Of a stretch of DNA of 64,000 bases, positions 7,883 through 16,979 are shown piece by piece (the stretch's first letter is position 1; every line of letters begins with the position of its first letter). The notes under the pieces were generated by a model, which was not told where the DNA came from, did no database searches, and was given only the letters and a program-made list of their open reading frames with translations. A program made the position numbers and the translations under genes. This DNA comes from Pseudomonas sp. RIT409 (GTDB lineage: Bacteria; Pseudomonadota; Gammaproteobacteria; Pseudomonadales; Pseudomonadaceae): the NCBI RefSeq assembly GCF_003052515.2, contig NZ_QARE02000014.1, positions 1 through 64,000 of the forward strand, in the 5' to 3' direction.

Positions 7883-9919
7883 GTGAGCATCAATCTCGAT
7901 CAGGCACTGCAGACGTTCATCGTCGAAGCACGCGAACAGTTGCAAGTCATGGAGCAATCCCTGCTGCAATTGGAAAGCGAGCCGGACGATCAGGACAGCA
8001 TCGGCGCGATTTTCCGCGCCGCACACACCATCAAGGGCTCCGCCGGCCTCTTCGGCCTGGAACCTGTGGTCAGTTTCACGCACATCGTCGAGGACGTGCT
8101 CGACCGCCTGCGCGATGGCAGCGTCGAGGTGGACGACACGCTGATCGCCGTGCTGCTCAGGTCCGGCGATCACATGCTGGAATTGATCGATACCGTCGCC
8201 GCCAAAGGTGAGACGCTCACGCCCGCCGCCCTTGAGCGCGAGGGGGCGCTGCGGCAGGCGCTGCTTGCCTACCAGGCCACCCACGAGGCCAATCGAGAGG
8301 TACTGGCCGTTGCGAGTGAGCCGAGCAGCGAAGCACGGCTGTGGCACCTGTCGTTACGCTTTGGGGTGGACGTTTTCCGTAACGGCATGGACCCGCTGTC
8401 GTTCTTGCGCTACCTGGGCACCCTGGGGGAGATGATTCAGGTGACGACCCTCACCGACACTCTGCCCGCGCTGGAAAGCTGGGACCCGGAAAGCTGCTAT
8501 CTGGGCTTCGAGATCGATCTGCGGTCGGCAGCCAGCCACGCCAGCCTCAACGAGGTCTTCGACTTTGTGCGGGACGACTGCGAGGTCAGCATCGTGGCCA
8601 TCGAGGACGCTGTGGCCGATACCGTCTGCGCTGACCACCCCCTGATTGCACCGGTCGAGGAAAGTCCCTCCGCAGCGCTCGCGCAACGCTCGCCGACCAC
8701 CCGCGACGCGAGCAGCCGAGATGGCAATTTCGTGCGGGTCAACGCCGACACGCTGGACGAACTGATCAACCTGGTCGGTGAACTGGTCATTGCCAGTGCC
8801 GGCGCCAACCTGCTGGCGCGGTCGTGTCATCACGCGCCGTTGCAAGAGGCGACGTCGACGGTCTCGACCCTCGTAGAAGAAATACTCGACGGTGCCCTGC
8901 ACCTGCGCATGATCCCGATTGGCGACACCTTCAACCGTTTCCGGCGCGTGGTGCGCGATGTCAGCCAGGAATTGGGCAAGGACATCGAGCTGAGCATCAG
9001 CGGAGCGGAAACCGAACTGGACAAGACGGTCGTCGAAAAGATCGGCGACCCGTTGATGCATCTGCTGCGCAACGCCATGGACCACGGTATCGAAAGTGCC
9101 GATGCACGGCGTGCTGCGGGCAAGTCGAGCAAGGGCCATCTCAGCCTCAATGCCTACCATGACTCCGGCAGCATCGTCATCGAAATCGCCGATGACGGCG
9201 CAGGTCTCAACCGCGAACGCATCCTGGAAAAAGCCCAGGCGCGAGGGCTGGTGGCCAGCGGTGCAGTCCTCACCGATCAGGAGATTTACAACCTGATCTT
9301 CGAGCCGGGGTTTTCCACCGCCGAAGCCGTGACCAACCTGTCCGGCCGCGGTGTCGGCATGGACGTGGTCAAGCGCAACATCACCCTGTTGCGCGGCAAC
9401 GTCGAGCTGGACAGCCAACCGGGCCAGGGCACCTTGGTGCGCATCCGGCTGCCGCTGACGCTGGCAATCATCAACGGCTTTTTGGTCGGTATCGACCGCT
9501 CGACCTACGTCATTCCGCTGGACATGGTCCAGGAATGCATTGAACTGGATGAACACCAGCGTGAATCCGGTCGCCAGCAGGGTTACCTGGACTTGCGTGG
9601 CGAAGTGTTGCCGCTGGTGGACCTGCGCGCTCATTTCAGCCACGAAGGCCCTCCGGCCCGTCGCCAGAACGTGGTGGTGGTGCGCTATGCCGAGCACAAG
9701 GCCGGGCTGGTCGTCGATGACCTGCTGGGCGAATTCCAGACCGTGATCAAACCCCTCGGCAAGCTGTTCGGTGCACTGCGCGGCATCAGTGGCTCGACCA
9801 TATTGGGCAGCGGAGCGGTAGCGCTGATCCTCGATGTACCCGCGCTGCTCAATCAAATCGTACAACTTGAAGCCCGCACCAGCCCGTCGCCTTTACCGGC
9901 ATCGGTCGTTGCCCGCTGA
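7883..9919 (+). CDS. cheA: Chemotaxis histidine kinase CheA
   Basis: About 678 residues. The start is taken as GTG 7883, five bases after AAGGAAG (7871-7877); the open frame extends back to 7823, but that would overlap the STAS gene and has no better ribosome site. Domains in order: HPt with phosphorylatable H48 (RAAHTIKGSAG), a P2-like middle region (about 145-235), P3 dimerisation (about 290-360), a HATPase domain with N-box (HLLRNAMDHGIES) and glycine boxes (DDGAG; GRGVGMDVV), and a C-terminal CheW-like P5 domain. It should form the signalling core with CheW and both cluster receptors and phosphorylate CheY and CheB. Confidence 0.93.
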   Translation: MSINLDQALQTFIVEAREQLQVMEQSLLQLESEPDDQDSIGAIFRAAHTIKGSAGLFGLEPVVSFTHIVEDVLDRLRDGSVEVDDTLIAVLLRSGDHMLELIDTVAAKGETLTPAALEREGALRQALLAYQATHEANREVLAVASEPSSEARLWHLSLRFGVDVFRNGMDPLSFLRYLGTLGEMIQVTTLTDTLPALESWDPESCYLGFEIDLRSAASHASLNEVFDFVRDDCEVSIVAIEDAVADTVCADHPLIAPVEESPSAALAQRSPTTRDASSRDGNFVRVNADTLDELINLVGELVIASAGANLLARSCHHAPLQEATSTVSTLVEEILDGALHLRMIPIGDTFNRFRRVVRDVSQELGKDIELSISGAETELDKTVVEKIGDPLMHLLRNAMDHGIESADARRAAGKSSKGHLSLNAYHDSGSIVIEIADDGAGLNRERILEKAQARGLVASGAVLTDQEIYNLIFEPGFSTAEAVTNLSGRGVGMDVVKRNITLLRGNVELDSQPGQGTLVRIRLPLTLAIINGFLVGIDRSTYVIPLDMVQECIELDEHQRESGRQQGYLDLRGEVLPLVDLRAHFSHEGPPARRQNVVVVRYAEHKAGLVVDDLLGEFQTVIKPLGKLFGALRGISGSTILGSGAVALILDVPALLNQIVQLEARTSPSPLPASVVAR

Positions 9920-9946
9920 CGTGTGTGCACTACAAGGAGATTTTCG

Positions 9947-11599
9947 ATGAAATGGTTTTACGATCTTAAGATTTCAACCAAGTTGGTTGGCTCGTTCCTG
10001 GTGGTCCTGGTGCTGACCGCCGCCATGGGGGGATACGCCATCCTCCAACTGGGTGCCGTCAATCAGGCTGCCCAGGACATCAGAGGCAACTGGATGCCGT
10101 CGATGCGTGCCGCCTCGGGCATGCGTTTCTTCATCGCCAGCTACCGCTTGCAAGAGTACCGGCATCTGGGCACCGACAGCAGCGATGAAAAGGTCCAGGC
10201 CGAGCGCGAAGCGGCAGACGCGGCGCAGCAGTTCGAAACCCGCGTCAACACCTACCAGCAACTGCTCTCGAATGACGAAGACCGTCAGTTGCTGGCGAGT
10301 GTCACCAGCGCATGGAGTGCCTACCAGGCCACCAGCAAGCGGTTGTTCGAGCTGTCCCGGCAGAACCAGACAGACCAGGCGCGAACGGTCTTCAGTGGGG
10401 AATCCAAGACTCACTACGACGAACTCACGAGCCGTCTGCAGAAAATGGTCGAACTGAATGCCGCAGGCGGCACCGCAGCCGGCGACAAAGGCACCGCGCT
10501 GTACGAAAACTCACGGCTATCGATCGTTGTGGCGCTGGTAGTGGCGCTGCTGATCAGCCTGACACTGGCGCTGCTGATCGCACGGATCGTTTCTCGTCCG
10601 CTGCGCCAAGCCGCGAGGGCGGCCGAACAACTGGCCGAAGGCAACCTGAACGCTCACATCGAGCCGGGTGCGAAAGATGAAACCGGCATGGTACTCAACG
10701 CCATGCGCAACATGGTCGGCAAGCTGACGCATATCATCGGAGAAGTCCGCAACGCGGCCGACAATCTGGCCAGCGCGTCGGAGCAAGTCAGCGCCACGGC
10801 CCAATCGATGAGCCAAGCCACCAGTGAACAGGCCGCCAGCGTCGAGGAGACGAGTGCGTCGATCGAGCAGATGAGCGCCAGCATCAATCAGAACACCGAG
10901 AACGCGAAGGTGACCGATGGCATGGCCAGCAAGGCGGCCAAGGAAGCCACCGAGGGCGGCGAGTCGGTTCAACAGACCGTGGTGGCGATGAAGAAAATCG
11001 CCCAGCGCATCAGCATCATTGACGACATTGCCTACCAGACCAACCTGTTGGCGCTGAACGCGGCGATCGAAGCCGCTCGGGCCGGGGAGCACGGTAAAGG
11101 GTTCGCCGTTGTTGCCGCTGAGGTGCGCAAGCTGGCCGAGCGCAGCCAGGTCGCGGCCCAGGAAATTGGCGAGCTGTCGTCCAGCAGTGTCGACATGGCG
11201 GAAAAAGCCGGTCAGTTGCTGGGGGAAATGGTCCCGTCCATCAACAAGACGTCCGACCTGGTGCAGGAGATCAGTGCGGCTTCGGAAGAGCAGGCCGCGG
11301 GCGTCGCTCAGATCAACACCGCCATGACCCAGCTCAATCAGGTCACCCAGCAAAACGCGTCCAGCAGCGAGGAACTGGCGGCCACGGCCGAAGAGATGAA
11401 CAGTCAGGCGGAACAATTGCAGCAGGCCATGAGCTTCTTCGTCCTGGATTCCAGCCCTCGCGCCGCCGCGCCGGCCGGCCCGCAGGACGGTGCCGCAAGC
11501 ATGCCGCGTCAGCCCGTGCGCAAGGTGCAGCCGCCGCGCAAGGCCGTGGCCTACGCCATGGAAAGTACATTGGACGAGTCGGAATTCACCCGTTTCTGA
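9947..11599 (+). CDS. Methyl-accepting chemotaxis protein with four-helix-bundle sensor
   Basis: A 550-residue classical transmembrane receptor. ATG 9947 follows AAGGAG (9934-9939); the frame is open back to 9923 but without a ribosome site. TM1 spans about residues 11-31. A periplasmic helical domain of about 155 residues follows, resembling the 4HB_MCP family. TM2 lies near 190-212, then HAMP, and a signalling domain with the conserved tip (YQTNLLALNAAIEAARAGE). The C-terminus ends in an Ala/Pro-rich linker and an acidic-aromatic tail (DESEFTRF) that could tether CheR or CheB; that is speculation. It sits between cheA and cheW. Confidence 0.92.
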   Translation: MKWFYDLKISTKLVGSFLVVLVLTAAMGGYAILQLGAVNQAAQDIRGNWMPSMRAASGMRFFIASYRLQEYRHLGTDSSDEKVQAEREAADAAQQFETRVNTYQQLLSNDEDRQLLASVTSAWSAYQATSKRLFELSRQNQTDQARTVFSGESKTHYDELTSRLQKMVELNAAGGTAAGDKGTALYENSRLSIVVALVVALLISLTLALLIARIVSRPLRQAARAAEQLAEGNLNAHIEPGAKDETGMVLNAMRNMVGKLTHIIGEVRNAADNLASASEQVSATAQSMSQATSEQAASVEETSASIEQMSASINQNTENAKVTDGMASKAAKEATEGGESVQQTVVAMKKIAQRISIIDDIAYQTNLLALNAAIEAARAGEHGKGFAVVAAEVRKLAERSQVAAQEIGELSSSSVDMAEKAGQLLGEMVPSINKTSDLVQEISAASEEQAAGVAQINTAMTQLNQVTQQNASSSEELAATAEEMNSQAEQLQQAMSFFVLDSSPRAAAPAGPQDGAASMPRQPVRKVQPPRKAVAYAMESTLDESEFTRF

Positions 11600-11632
11600 T
11601 CGCAGACGCGAGCGGGTCACAAGGAGAACGAA

Positions 11633-12172
11633 ATGGGCGCAGTGATGACGACGCGTGATGCAGCGGTTGGCGAAGACGAAGGCGCGCAGTACCTGACCTT
11701 CATGCTGGGGGGTGAAATGTTCGCCCTCGGCATTCTCGGGATCAAGGAAATTATCGAGTATGGCAGCCTGACCGTGGTGCCGATGATGCCGGACTTCGTG
11801 CGCGGCGTGATCAATCTGCGCGGTGCGGTGGTGCCGGTGATCGATCTGTCGGCCCGCTTTGGCCGGGCGAACTCAGCGATCACTCGACGCTCCTGCGTGA
11901 TCATCCTCGAGGCAGGTTCCGGAACGGGTCAGGCGCAGGATGTCGGGTTGCTGGTCGACACCGTCTCGGCGGTGCAAGAGATTCCGGACGCGCAGATCGA
12001 GCCGCCGCCCAACTTCGGCGCACGTATTCGTGCCGATTTCATTGGTGGGATGGCGAAGGTCGATGGCAAGTTCGTGATCGTGCTGGAGGTGGACAAGGTG
12101 CTCTCCCTCGACGAGATGTCCAGTCTTGCGGAGGCCGCTCAAACGCCTGCTCTCGATTTCAATCCACGCTAG
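11633..12172 (+). CDS. cheW: Chemotaxis coupling protein CheW
   Basis: A 179-residue CheW domain protein. AAGGAG at 11621-11626 supports ATG 11633. It has the expected core YLTFMLGGEMFALGILGIKEI and RGVINLRGAVVPVIDL. CheW bridges receptors to CheA. It is about 15-20 residues longer than minimal CheW because of short N- and C-terminal extensions. cheR starts 9 bases after its stop. Confidence 0.93.
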   Translation: MGAVMTTRDAAVGEDEGAQYLTFMLGGEMFALGILGIKEIIEYGSLTVVPMMPDFVRGVINLRGAVVPVIDLSARFGRANSAITRRSCVIILEAGSGTGQAQDVGLLVDTVSAVQEIPDAQIEPPPNFGARIRADFIGGMAKVDGKFVIVLEVDKVLSLDEMSSLAEAAQTPALDFNPR

Positions 12173-12181
12173 GGTCGAGCC

Positions 12182-12991
12182 ATGCCACACAACGCATCGC
12201 TCGATGACCGTGAATTCAGCCAGTTCCAGGCCTGGTTGCACCGGGCTGCGGGGATCAACCTGTCGCCGGCCAAAAAAGCGCTGGTCGCCGGCCGGTTGTT
12301 CAAGCGCCTCAAACACTATGAACTGAAAAGTTATGGCGACTATTTCAAGCTGATCATGACCGATCAGCGCAAGGACGAGTTGCAGGTGGCGCTCGATCTG
12401 CTGACGACCAACGAAACTTATTTCTTCCGTGAGCCGAAGCATTTCGAGTTTCTGCGCCGGCACGTACTGCCCGGTGCGGCCCCCGGCAAAGTGTTCCGCA
12501 TCTGGAGTGCGGCCAGTTCGTCGGGCGAGGAACCCTACAGCCTGGCGATGACCCTGGCCGAGGCGCTGGGCACCACGCCATGGGAAGTGATCGGCTCGGA
12601 CATCAGCACCCAAGTGCTGGCCAAGGCACGCACCGGTCACTACCGCATGGAGCGAATCGGCAACCTGCCGCAGTCGCTGTTGACCCGATATTGCCTGAAG
12701 GGGATTGGCCGCCAGGAGGGCACGTTCCTGATCGAACGCAGCCTGCGTAACCGGGTGAATTTCATTCAGGTCAACCTCAACGAAGCGTTGCCCAATCTGG
12801 GCGAGTTCGACGTGATCTTCCTGCGCAACGTGATGATCTATTTCGACCCCCACACCAAAAGTCAGGTCGTCGCACGCCTGCTGCCGCTGCTTAAAGCAGG
12901 CGGCTATTTGATCATCAGCCACTCCGAAAGCCTCAACGGCGTGAACGACACGTTGAAGCTGGTGGCGCCGTCCATCTACCGCAAGCCATGA
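12182..12991 (+). CDS. cheR: Chemotaxis protein methyltransferase CheR
   Basis: A 269-residue S-adenosylmethionine-dependent glutamate methyltransferase that modifies MCPs for adaptation. It has an N-terminal helical CheR_N domain (about 1-80) with the TTNETYFFR motif, then the SAM domain with IWSAASSSGEEPYS and FLRNVMIYF. The ribosome site is weak, suggesting coupling to cheW translation. The gene overlaps cheD by four bases (ATGA). Confidence 0.93.
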   Translation: MPHNASLDDREFSQFQAWLHRAAGINLSPAKKALVAGRLFKRLKHYELKSYGDYFKLIMTDQRKDELQVALDLLTTNETYFFREPKHFEFLRRHVLPGAAPGKVFRIWSAASSSGEEPYSLAMTLAEALGTTPWEVIGSDISTQVLAKARTGHYRMERIGNLPQSLLTRYCLKGIGRQEGTFLIERSLRNRVNFIQVNLNEALPNLGEFDVIFLRNVMIYFDPHTKSQVVARLLPLLKAGGYLIISHSESLNGVNDTLKLVAPSIYRKP

Positions 12992-13491
12992 GAAAGCCTG
13001 TCGGCGCGGCCGAAGTGATCCTGGCACCTGGCGACGTGAGCTTCGCCACCCAGCCAACTCGCCTGCGTACCTTGCTAGGCTCATGTGTGGCCATTACCTT
13101 TTGGCACCCGCAGCGGCACATCGGTGGCATGTGTCACTTCATGCTCCCGGCGCGTGCGCGCCATGCTCAACCCCTCGATGGCCGGTATGCCGACGAAGCG
13201 CTTGAAGTCTTGTTGCGTCATGCCCGCGCCAACGGTACGCGGGCTGAGGATTATCAGGTCAAGCTGTTCGGCGGCGGCGAAATGTTTCCCGGCCAGCCGC
13301 CCACGCTCCCCATGCAGGATGTCGCCCGTCAGAATGTGCGGGCGGCGCTGGCCCTTGCCGAGCACCATCATTTGAAGCTCATCGCCCAGGACCTGGGCAG
13401 TACGGGCTACCGCACCATCATGTTCGACCTGTGGAACGGCAACGTCTGGGTGCGGCACAAACCAATGGGAATACTTCGAGACAATGCCTAA
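12988..13491 (+). CDS. cheD: Chemoreceptor glutamine deamidase CheD
   Basis: A 167-residue CheD. It shows the catalytic-Cys motif GSCV (LLGSCVAITFW) and the following conserved His (GGMCHFMLP), plus the FGGGEMF segment characteristic of the family. It deamidates Gln residues in MCP methylation helices. The start overlaps the cheR stop (ATGA) and the end overlaps the cheB start by 8 bases, so translation of the three genes is tightly coupled. No cheC partner is visible. Confidence 0.92.
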   Translation: MRKPVGAAEVILAPGDVSFATQPTRLRTLLGSCVAITFWHPQRHIGGMCHFMLPARARHAQPLDGRYADEALEVLLRHARANGTRAEDYQVKLFGGGEMFPGQPPTLPMQDVARQNVRAALALAEHHHLKLIAQDLGSTGYRTIMFDLWNGNVWVRHKPMGILRDNA

Positions 13492-14566
13492 CAGAAAAAT
13501 CAGCGTGCTCTTGGTCGATGACTCGGCCGTGGTCCGTCAGGTGATGCTGGCGATTCTCAATGACACGCCGGATATCCATGTGATGGGGGCCGCCTCCGAC
13601 CCGATTTTCGCCATGGACAAACTGGCGCGGGAATGGCCGGATGTGATCGTGCTGGACGTGGAAATGCCGCGCATGGACGGCATCACCTTCCTGAAGAAAA
13701 TCATGAGCGAGCGGCCCACCCCGGTGCTGATCTGCTCGTCGCTCACGCAGAAGGGGGCGGAAACCTCCCTGCAAGCGCTTGCGGCCGGAGCGGTGGAAGT
13801 GATCGCCAAACCGGAAACAGGGTTGAAGCATGTCCTCCTCGAGTCGGCGAGCGAGTTGGTCGCGGCGATTCGCGCCGCAGCGCTTTCCAACGTCAAGAAC
13901 CTGGGCAGGCGCAGTGTCCGTGCCGCGTCACCGGTGGTGCCGGCCGGGAAGCTCACGGCCGATGCGATCCTGCCGGCCGCCAATGGCCAGGCCATGGCGC
14001 AGACCACCGAACGTCTCGTCGCCATCGGCACCTCGACCGGCGGCACTCAGGCACTGGAGGCCGTGCTGACCGCATTGCCGCGGGTCTGCCCCGGGATCGT
14101 CATCGTGCAGCACATGCCCGAGAAATTCACCGCCTCGTTTGCCGACCGTCTCAACAGCATCTGCCAGTTGGAAGTCCGCGAAGCGCGGAACAACGACCGC
14201 ATCCATCCGGGGCTGGCCCTGATCGCGCCAGGCGGCAAGCACCTTATGGTCACCCGCAGCGGCGCCTTCTATCACGCGCAGGTGATCGACGGTCCGCTGG
14301 TCAATCGTCACCGGCCTTCGGTGGACGTGCTGTTTCGCTCGGTGGCCAAATCGGCCGGCAAGAATGCCACCGGCATCATCATGACGGGCATGGGCGACGA
14401 CGGCGCGCGAGGGCTGAAAGAAATGCTCGACGCCGGTGCCTCCACCGTGGCGCAGGACGAAGCCAGCTGTGTGGTGTTCGGTATGCCCAAGGAAGCCATC
14501 AAACTCAACGCCGCGCAGCGCATTCTGCCGCTGGACGCGATTCATCAGGCAATCCTGCACAAATGA
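13484..14566 (+). CDS. cheB: Protein-glutamate methylesterase/deamidase CheB
   Basis: A 360-residue two-domain enzyme. The N-terminal REC domain has D12/D13 and phospho-acceptor D58 (VLDVEMPRMDG). A linker of about 45 residues follows, then the esterase domain with the Ser-His-Asp triad in the contexts GTSTGGTQA, VQHMPEKF and GMGDDGARG. It removes receptor methyl groups after CheA-dependent phosphorylation. It is the last gene of the cluster; no flagellar or additional che gene follows. Confidence 0.93.
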   Translation: MPNRKISVLLVDDSAVVRQVMLAILNDTPDIHVMGAASDPIFAMDKLAREWPDVIVLDVEMPRMDGITFLKKIMSERPTPVLICSSLTQKGAETSLQALAAGAVEVIAKPETGLKHVLLESASELVAAIRAAALSNVKNLGRRSVRAASPVVPAGKLTADAILPAANGQAMAQTTERLVAIGTSTGGTQALEAVLTALPRVCPGIVIVQHMPEKFTASFADRLNSICQLEVREARNNDRIHPGLALIAPGGKHLMVTRSGAFYHAQVIDGPLVNRHRPSVDVLFRSVAKSAGKNATGIIMTGMGDDGARGLKEMLDAGASTVAQDEASCVVFGMPKEAIKLNAAQRILPLDAIHQAILHK

Positions 14567-14775
14567 CGTGATGCCCACTGCGCCTTTGCACGGGCCAGTG
14601 GAGCAGGTCACCGCGAAGCGCGGCCCCATCACGTGCACGACACGATGCCCTATCGATGAGCCAGTAGCACGGTTGTCCGGGATGATTGCACGATCCTCCA
14701 CCGAGGCGAACCAATGCCTGTCCTATGTGCCGAAAGCGTGAGACAACGCTGGACGTCATCACAGGAGGGCACGGT

Positions 14776-15693
14776 ATGTCGCCGCAGGCACGCTTGGCGA
14801 ACCTCATCTCACGTCAGACCATCGGGGACGGCACATTCGACACGCCCGTGTCAGCGGTGAAGTTGATTCGCTGGTCGACGCCCAGCGAGCCGATGCCCGT
14901 CATCTACGAGCCGACCGTCTGCTTCGTCGCGCAAGGCCGCAAACAGGCGAGCGTGGGCACCACCGCCTTGACCTACGACTGTACCCGCTACCTGATCGCC
15001 TCGATCGCTCAACCGGTGATGGGTTCGGTCGTCGAGGCCAGTGCAGAAAAGCCTTATCTGTGCTTGCAGATCAATCTCGACAAAAAAGAGATCGCGGAAC
15101 TGGCCGCGCTCCATCCCTCGTCTTTGAACCCTGATTCGCCCCCGGCGGGGCTGGCGATCTACGACGCGCTGCCAGCATTGACCGATGCCGCCATCCGCTT
15201 GTTGGCATTGTTCGATGCGCCACAGGATGTCCCGGCGCTGGCGCCGCTTATCTTGCGGGAAATCTACTACCGGCTGTTGACCGGACCCAGCGGCAGCCTG
15301 CTGCGGCACATGGTCCACAGCCAGAGTCAGTTCCAGCAGATCAGTCGGGCCATTTCCTGGATACGACGCCATTTCCACACGGCTTGCCGAATCGAGGACG
15401 CCGCTGAAGTGGCGGCCATGAGCCGGTCGAACTTTCACCTGCATTTCCGTGCGGTGACCTCGCTCAGTCCCCTCGCGTTTCGTCTGCAGTTGCGCATGCA
15501 AGAGGCGCGAAGGTTGATGCTGGCCGAAGGTCTCGACGCCGCCAGTGCCGGGGCCCGGGTCGGCTACAACAGTCCCTCGCAATTCAACCGCGACTATTGC
15601 CGGATGTTCGGCGCACCCCCGGGACGGGACGTGGCCCGGCTGCGGGAGTCGGGCAATCACTACTGCATGGCCGTTTCCGAGCCGAACACCTGA
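14776..15693 (+). CDS. AraC-family regulator (AraC_N type)
   Basis: A 305-residue activator. ATG 14776 follows a strong AGGAGG (14763-14768); the frame is open back to 14686 without a ribosome site. The N-terminal half is the AraC_N/cupin-type domain (PVIYEPTVCFVAQGRKQ). The C-terminal 100 residues hold two HTH motifs (AAEVAAMSRSNFHLHFRAVT; GYNSPSQFNRDYCRMFG). The aldo/keto reductase gene 80 bases downstream on the same strand is the likely target, a common pairing in Pseudomonas. Confidence 0.88.
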   Translation: MSPQARLANLISRQTIGDGTFDTPVSAVKLIRWSTPSEPMPVIYEPTVCFVAQGRKQASVGTTALTYDCTRYLIASIAQPVMGSVVEASAEKPYLCLQINLDKKEIAELAALHPSSLNPDSPPAGLAIYDALPALTDAAIRLLALFDAPQDVPALAPLILREIYYRLLTGPSGSLLRHMVHSQSQFQQISRAISWIRRHFHTACRIEDAAEVAAMSRSNFHLHFRAVTSLSPLAFRLQLRMQEARRLMLAEGLDAASAGARVGYNSPSQFNRDYCRMFGAPPGRDVARLRESGNHYCMAVSEPNT

Positions 15694-15696
15694 GTC

Positions 15697-15737
15697 GCGT
15701 CTGGCGCGCCCCGGCCTTCAGACACGCCACGTTTTTT
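15697..15737 (+). terminator. Imperfect hairpin followed by T6
   Basis: GCGTCTG (15697-15703) can pair with CAGAC-AC-GC (15719-15727) with a two-base bulge, and six T residues follow at 15732-15737. It lies between the AraC stop and the aldo/keto reductase ribosome site. It could terminate the regulator transcript. Confidence 0.4.
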
Positions 15738-15774
15738 CGAATGAAGACAAGCATCGTCCTGGGAGGAAAATCAG

Positions 15775-16827
15775 ATGAAATACAAGACATTGGGCAATAC
15801 CGGCCTGCTGGTTTCACAACTGTGCCTGGGCACGATGACGTTCAGCGACGGGACCGGTGTATACGAACACATTGGCAATGTGGACCAGGCTGGTGCCGAT
15901 GCGTTGGTCAAAGCCAGCGTCGAGGCGGGGATCAATTTTTTCGACACGGCGGACGTCTACTCGGCTGGGGCAAGCGAGCGCACCCTTGGCCAGTCCTTCA
16001 AGAATCTGGGCATCGCCCGCCACGAAGTGGTGCTGGCGACCAAGGTCTATAGCCGCATGGGGCCAGGCCGCAACGACGTGGGCGCGTCGCGTGGGCACAT
16101 CATGGATGCGGTCGACGCTAGCCTGAAACGGCTCGGCACGGACTACATCGACCTGTACCAGATCCACGCCACCGATACGCTGACGCCCCTCGACGAAACC
16201 CTTCGCGCATTGGACGACTTGGTACGGCAGGGCAAGGTGCGCTACCTGGGCGTGTCGAACTGGCAGGCATGGCGGATCGCGACAGCCTTGGGCGTTTCCG
16301 CGCGGCTGAATCTGGAACGCTTCAACACCCTCCAAGCCTACTATTCCGTGGTGGGGCGGGATCTCGAAAGAGAGCTCAAACCGTTGCTCGACGCCGAGAA
16401 AATGGGACTGATGGTCTGGAGCCCGCTTGCCGGAGGTCTGCTTTCCGGGAAGTTCAGCCGCGACCAGCAAACGCCGGAAGGCTCCCGCCGCTCGACCTTC
16501 GATTTTCCCATCGTCGACAAGGCACGCGCCTGGGACGTCATCGATGTGCTCAAACCGCTGGCCGAAGCGCGTGGTTGCAGCCCAGCGCGCATCGCCTTGG
16601 CGTGGCTGCTGTCCAAGCCGGTCGTGACGTCCATCGTGGTGGGCGCCAAGCGCCTCGACCAGTTGGAGGACAACCTCGCAGCCATCGACATTGAGCTGAG
16701 CCAGGATGAGATCGCCAAGCTCGACGCCGTCAGTGAACTGCCGCCTGAATACCCCGGCTGGATGCTCGACACCCAGATGGCCGACCGGCTGGGGCCCGTG
16801 GACCTTTGGGCAGGCAAAACCTCATGA
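15775..16827 (+). CDS. Aldo/keto reductase
   Basis: A 350-residue NADPH-dependent oxidoreductase of the AKR superfamily. It has the conserved Asp and Tyr in FFDTADVYSAG, the Lys in VLATKVYSRMG and the His in LYQIHATD, together forming the usual catalytic tetrad. The C-terminal IVVGAKRLDQLEDN segment is the cofactor-phosphate region. GGAGG (15762-15766) precedes the ATG. The substrate cannot be told; its position after an AraC regulator suggests inducible detoxification of a carbonyl compound. Confidence 0.9.
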   Translation: MKYKTLGNTGLLVSQLCLGTMTFSDGTGVYEHIGNVDQAGADALVKASVEAGINFFDTADVYSAGASERTLGQSFKNLGIARHEVVLATKVYSRMGPGRNDVGASRGHIMDAVDASLKRLGTDYIDLYQIHATDTLTPLDETLRALDDLVRQGKVRYLGVSNWQAWRIATALGVSARLNLERFNTLQAYYSVVGRDLERELKPLLDAEKMGLMVWSPLAGGLLSGKFSRDQQTPEGSRRSTFDFPIVDKARAWDVIDVLKPLAEARGCSPARIALAWLLSKPVVTSIVVGAKRLDQLEDNLAAIDIELSQDEIAKLDAVSELPPEYPGWMLDTQMADRLGPVDLWAGKTS

Positions 16828-16979
16828 CGTGGAACGCAAGCCGCACGCGGATGGCATCTGACGATGCCCCGCTGTGCGCTTGGAAGGCCCGGCACGACAG
16901 GTCGGGATCGGCGTCAAGGACAGCAGGCGCGGCCCAGGCACCTGCGAGTCTTGCAACAGGTTCGACGGGCAGCGCTGCT

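Noticed and set aside
8057..8085. GGAACC inside cheA as a possible hrp box
   Set aside because: No CCACNNA at 15-16 bases; chance match within coding sequence.
8354..9865. 503-codon minus-strand frame inside cheA
   Set aside because: Antisense shadow; the sense frame has every CheA motif.
14566..14634. Inverted repeat ACGTGATG ... CATCACGT after cheB
   Set aside because: The arms are about 50 bases apart with no T-run, so it is not a convincing terminator.
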